From contig NZ_AP025344.1 of NCBI RefSeq assembly GCF_021654795.1, positions 1,736,501 to 1,800,500 on the forward strand: a DNA stretch of 64,000 bases, given 5' to 3'. The stretch's first letter is position 1; each line of letters opens with the position of its first letter. The notes below the pieces were generated by a model. The model saw only the letters and a list, made by a program, of their open reading frames with translations, searched no databases and was not told where the DNA came from. The stretch is from Paenibacillus dendritiformis (lineage in GTDB: Bacteria > Bacillota > Bacilli > Paenibacillales > Paenibacillaceae). Position numbers and translations under genes: made by a program. Positions 63,019-64,000 of the stretch are shown here, in pieces.

Positions 63019-63035
63019 TTGACATAAAATATGTC
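63019..63035. promoter_or_regulatory. Operator 1 of the HTH regulator
   Basis: TGACATAAAATATGTCA has perfect 7-bp arms TGACATA/TATGTCA around AAA. It lies between the promoter and the start codon of the regulator gene. Confidence 0.85.
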
Positions 63036-63049
63036 ATGCGTATAGGTTT

Positions 63050-63077
63050 CATTATATTTGTGACATATTTTATGTCA
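63050..63077 (-). promoter_or_regulatory. Sigma-A promoter of the HTH/Ntn-hydrolase operon
   Basis: On the minus strand TTGACA (plus 63072-63077) and TATAAT (plus 63050-63055) are 16 bases apart. The -35 box lies inside operator 2. Confidence 0.85.
63060..63076. promoter_or_regulatory. Operator 2 of the HTH regulator
   Basis: TGACATATTTTATGTCA is the reverse complement of operator 1 and overlaps the -35 box. The centres of the two operators are 41 bases apart, about four helical turns, so the repressor could bind both on one face of the DNA. Confidence 0.85.
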
Positions 63078-63107
63078 AGCGTGTGATTCAAGAGATGGAA
63101 GGCAAAA

Positions 63108-63144
63108 CACAAAAAAACCAAGCCCTGAAGATCAGGAGCCTGGT
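63108..63144 (-). terminator. Minus-strand terminator upstream of the HTH operon
   Basis: AACCA and TGGTT close a stem with inner CCTGA/TCAGG pairing and a TTTTTTT run on the minus strand. No minus-strand gene is seen upstream in the window, so it may insulate the operon from antisense transcription of the helicase gene. Confidence 0.6.
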
Positions 63145-63294
63145 TCGTACATGACAGGAAAAAATTAGGTCATTCGTATGTCCTTTTTTGGACCCACGAT
63201 AAAGATATAATACTACAAAGAAAAGGTTAAGTCTATATTTTTTTTGGTTTTTCTCTATACTTATCGGTATTCTCAGTAGAAAAGAGGGACCCAA

Positions 63295-64000
63295 ATGATC
63301 ACGAATAGTACGGAAGCGGAAGAAAGAGAGCATTTAGGCAGGACGTTGTCACAGCTCCGGACTGCGCTGCAGGCGATCGAACATAAGATAAGCGCTGCCC
63401 GCCAAGACATCATCGAAGCGAAAAAATATGTCTGGACCAACCTGTCTCAACTTGATCCGGCCGAAAGAGCAGCGAACCGAGTGGACATATCGCTAACCAT
63501 CGATCACGGGGAAAAGGCGGTTGAAAAACAAAGAAGACTCCGCAAATTGCTGGATGCCCCTTATTTCGGCAGAGTTGACTTCGCTGCTGACGACGCGGCG
63601 GAAAGCGGCACGTACTATATCGGGGTCCATTCCTTCAGTGACGAAGACAGCCAACAGAATGTCATTTATGATTGGCGTTCCCCGATTGCCGGCATATTTT
63701 ATGATTTTCAGATCGGCAGGGCCGGTTATTCCTCTCCCGGAGGCGACATCGAGGGGGAACTTCAGGTCAAGAGGCAGTATAAAATCAAAGACGGCGCAAT
63801 GGAGTATATGCTCGAAAGCGATATGAACATCCGTGACGAGGTGCTGCAAAAAGAACTCAGCCGCACTTCGGATGAGAGAATGAAACATATTGCGGCCACC
63901 ATTCAGAAGGAGCAAAATGCAATCATCCGCAATGAGCATTCCCATGAGCTGATCATTCAAGGGGTTGCCGGCTCCGGGAAAACCTCTGTCGCGCTGCACC
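63295..64000 (+). CDS. helD: HelD-like RNA polymerase-associated helicase, 5' part
   Basis: The frame is open from ATG 63295 to the window edge (235 codons). The N-terminus is a long charged helical region of the type that inserts into RNA polymerase in HelD (for example TLSQLRTALQAIEHKISAA). The middle has NVIYDWRSPIAGIFYDF, a typical HelD/UvrD-like motif, and the last residues form Walker A GVAGSGKTSVALH. AAAGAGGGA precedes the ATG. HelD releases stalled RNA polymerase from DNA using ATP. The rest of the gene is outside the window. Confidence 0.85.
   Translation, partial: MITNSTEAEEREHLGRTLSQLRTALQAIEHKISAARQDIIEAKKYVWTNLSQLDPAERAANRVDISLTIDHGEKAVEKQRRLRKLLDAPYFGRVDFAADDAAESGTYYIGVHSFSDEDSQQNVIYDWRSPIAGIFYDFQIGRAGYSSPGGDIEGELQVKRQYKIKDGAMEYMLESDMNIRDEVLQKELSRTSDERMKHIAATIQKEQNAIIRNEHSHELIIQGVAGSGKTSVALH

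Noticed and set aside
1..64000. tRNA or rRNA genes, prophage or complete insertion sequences
   Set aside because: I found no cloverleaf, rRNA segment, integrase, terminase or transposase frame; the only mobile-like traces are the repeats and broken genes near 47-49 kb.

Overview
The window reads as chromosomal DNA of a Paenibacillus-like member of the Bacillota. The reasons are strong AGGAGG-type ribosome binding sites (with GTG and TTG starts), GC-rich codon use, a B. subtilis-like OpuA/GbsR locus, a BmrC/BmrD-type transporter pair, a CcpA-like cre box, class II GalT, and many AraC/lipoprotein/permease sugar import cassettes. The genus is inferred from gene content only; there is no rRNA in the window. 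Both ends cut a gene: KDPG aldolase on the left and a HelD-like helicase on the right.

Layout. 1-7 kb: end of eda, a two-gene 2-oxoacid:ferredoxin oxidoreductase (gamma plus ferredoxin fusion, then alpha-beta fusion), a sirtuin and an FGGY sugar kinase. 7-13.3 kb: an AraC regulator divergent from galK-galE-galT and a mutarotase-like gene (Leloir pathway). 13.4-20.6 kb: ACT-malic enzyme, a TrpX-type ABC importer, a chemoreceptor and three very small genes. 20.7-25.7 kb (minus strand): a heterodimeric BmrCD-like exporter behind a long leader with a candidate leader peptide, antiterminator and terminator, then a DUF441 protein. 25.8-30.5 kb: pcp, and the glycine betaine importer opuAA-AB-AC divergent from gbsR. 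30.6-31.4 kb: two adjacent minisatellites with 51-bp and 49-bp units.

31.6-40.3 kb: a large AraC receptor-regulator, a cre box, two LplB/YtcP-type permeases, a solute-binding lipoprotein, an amidohydrolase, a Rieske protein and a GntR-LacI hybrid regulator whose promoter carries a perfect 22-bp palindrome. This looks like one import and catabolism system of unknown substrate. 40.3-46.9 kb: hemolysin III, small proteins, DUF3891, class I FBP aldolase, an ABC-2 type exporter and a TetR regulator. 47.0-49.3 kb is a decayed patch with short repeats, a broken alpha/beta hydrolase, two VOC gene fragments and a frameshifted LysR gene. 49.5-52.4 kb: a Gfo/Idh/MocA oxidoreductase and pckA.

52.6-56.1 kb carries a translationally coupled RiPP pair, a ThiF-like thiazole bacteriocin maturation protein that looks short at its N-terminus and a YcaO cyclodehydratase fusion. 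No precursor peptide or dehydrogenase is visible nearby. 56.2-64 kb: a MocR-type regulator lacking its PLP lysine, divergent from a flavin split-barrel protein; an orphan histidine kinase; a TetR-SDR pair sharing operator-like sites; an HTH plus Ntn-hydrolase operon with two identical palindromic operators around its promoter; and the start of HelD.

The best candidates for undescribed biology are the orphan azole-RiPP pair, the amidohydrolase/Rieske/ABC system, the autoregulated HTH/Ntn-hydrolase operon, the attenuated BmrCD leader and the 49-bp minisatellite that is open in all three minus-strand frames.
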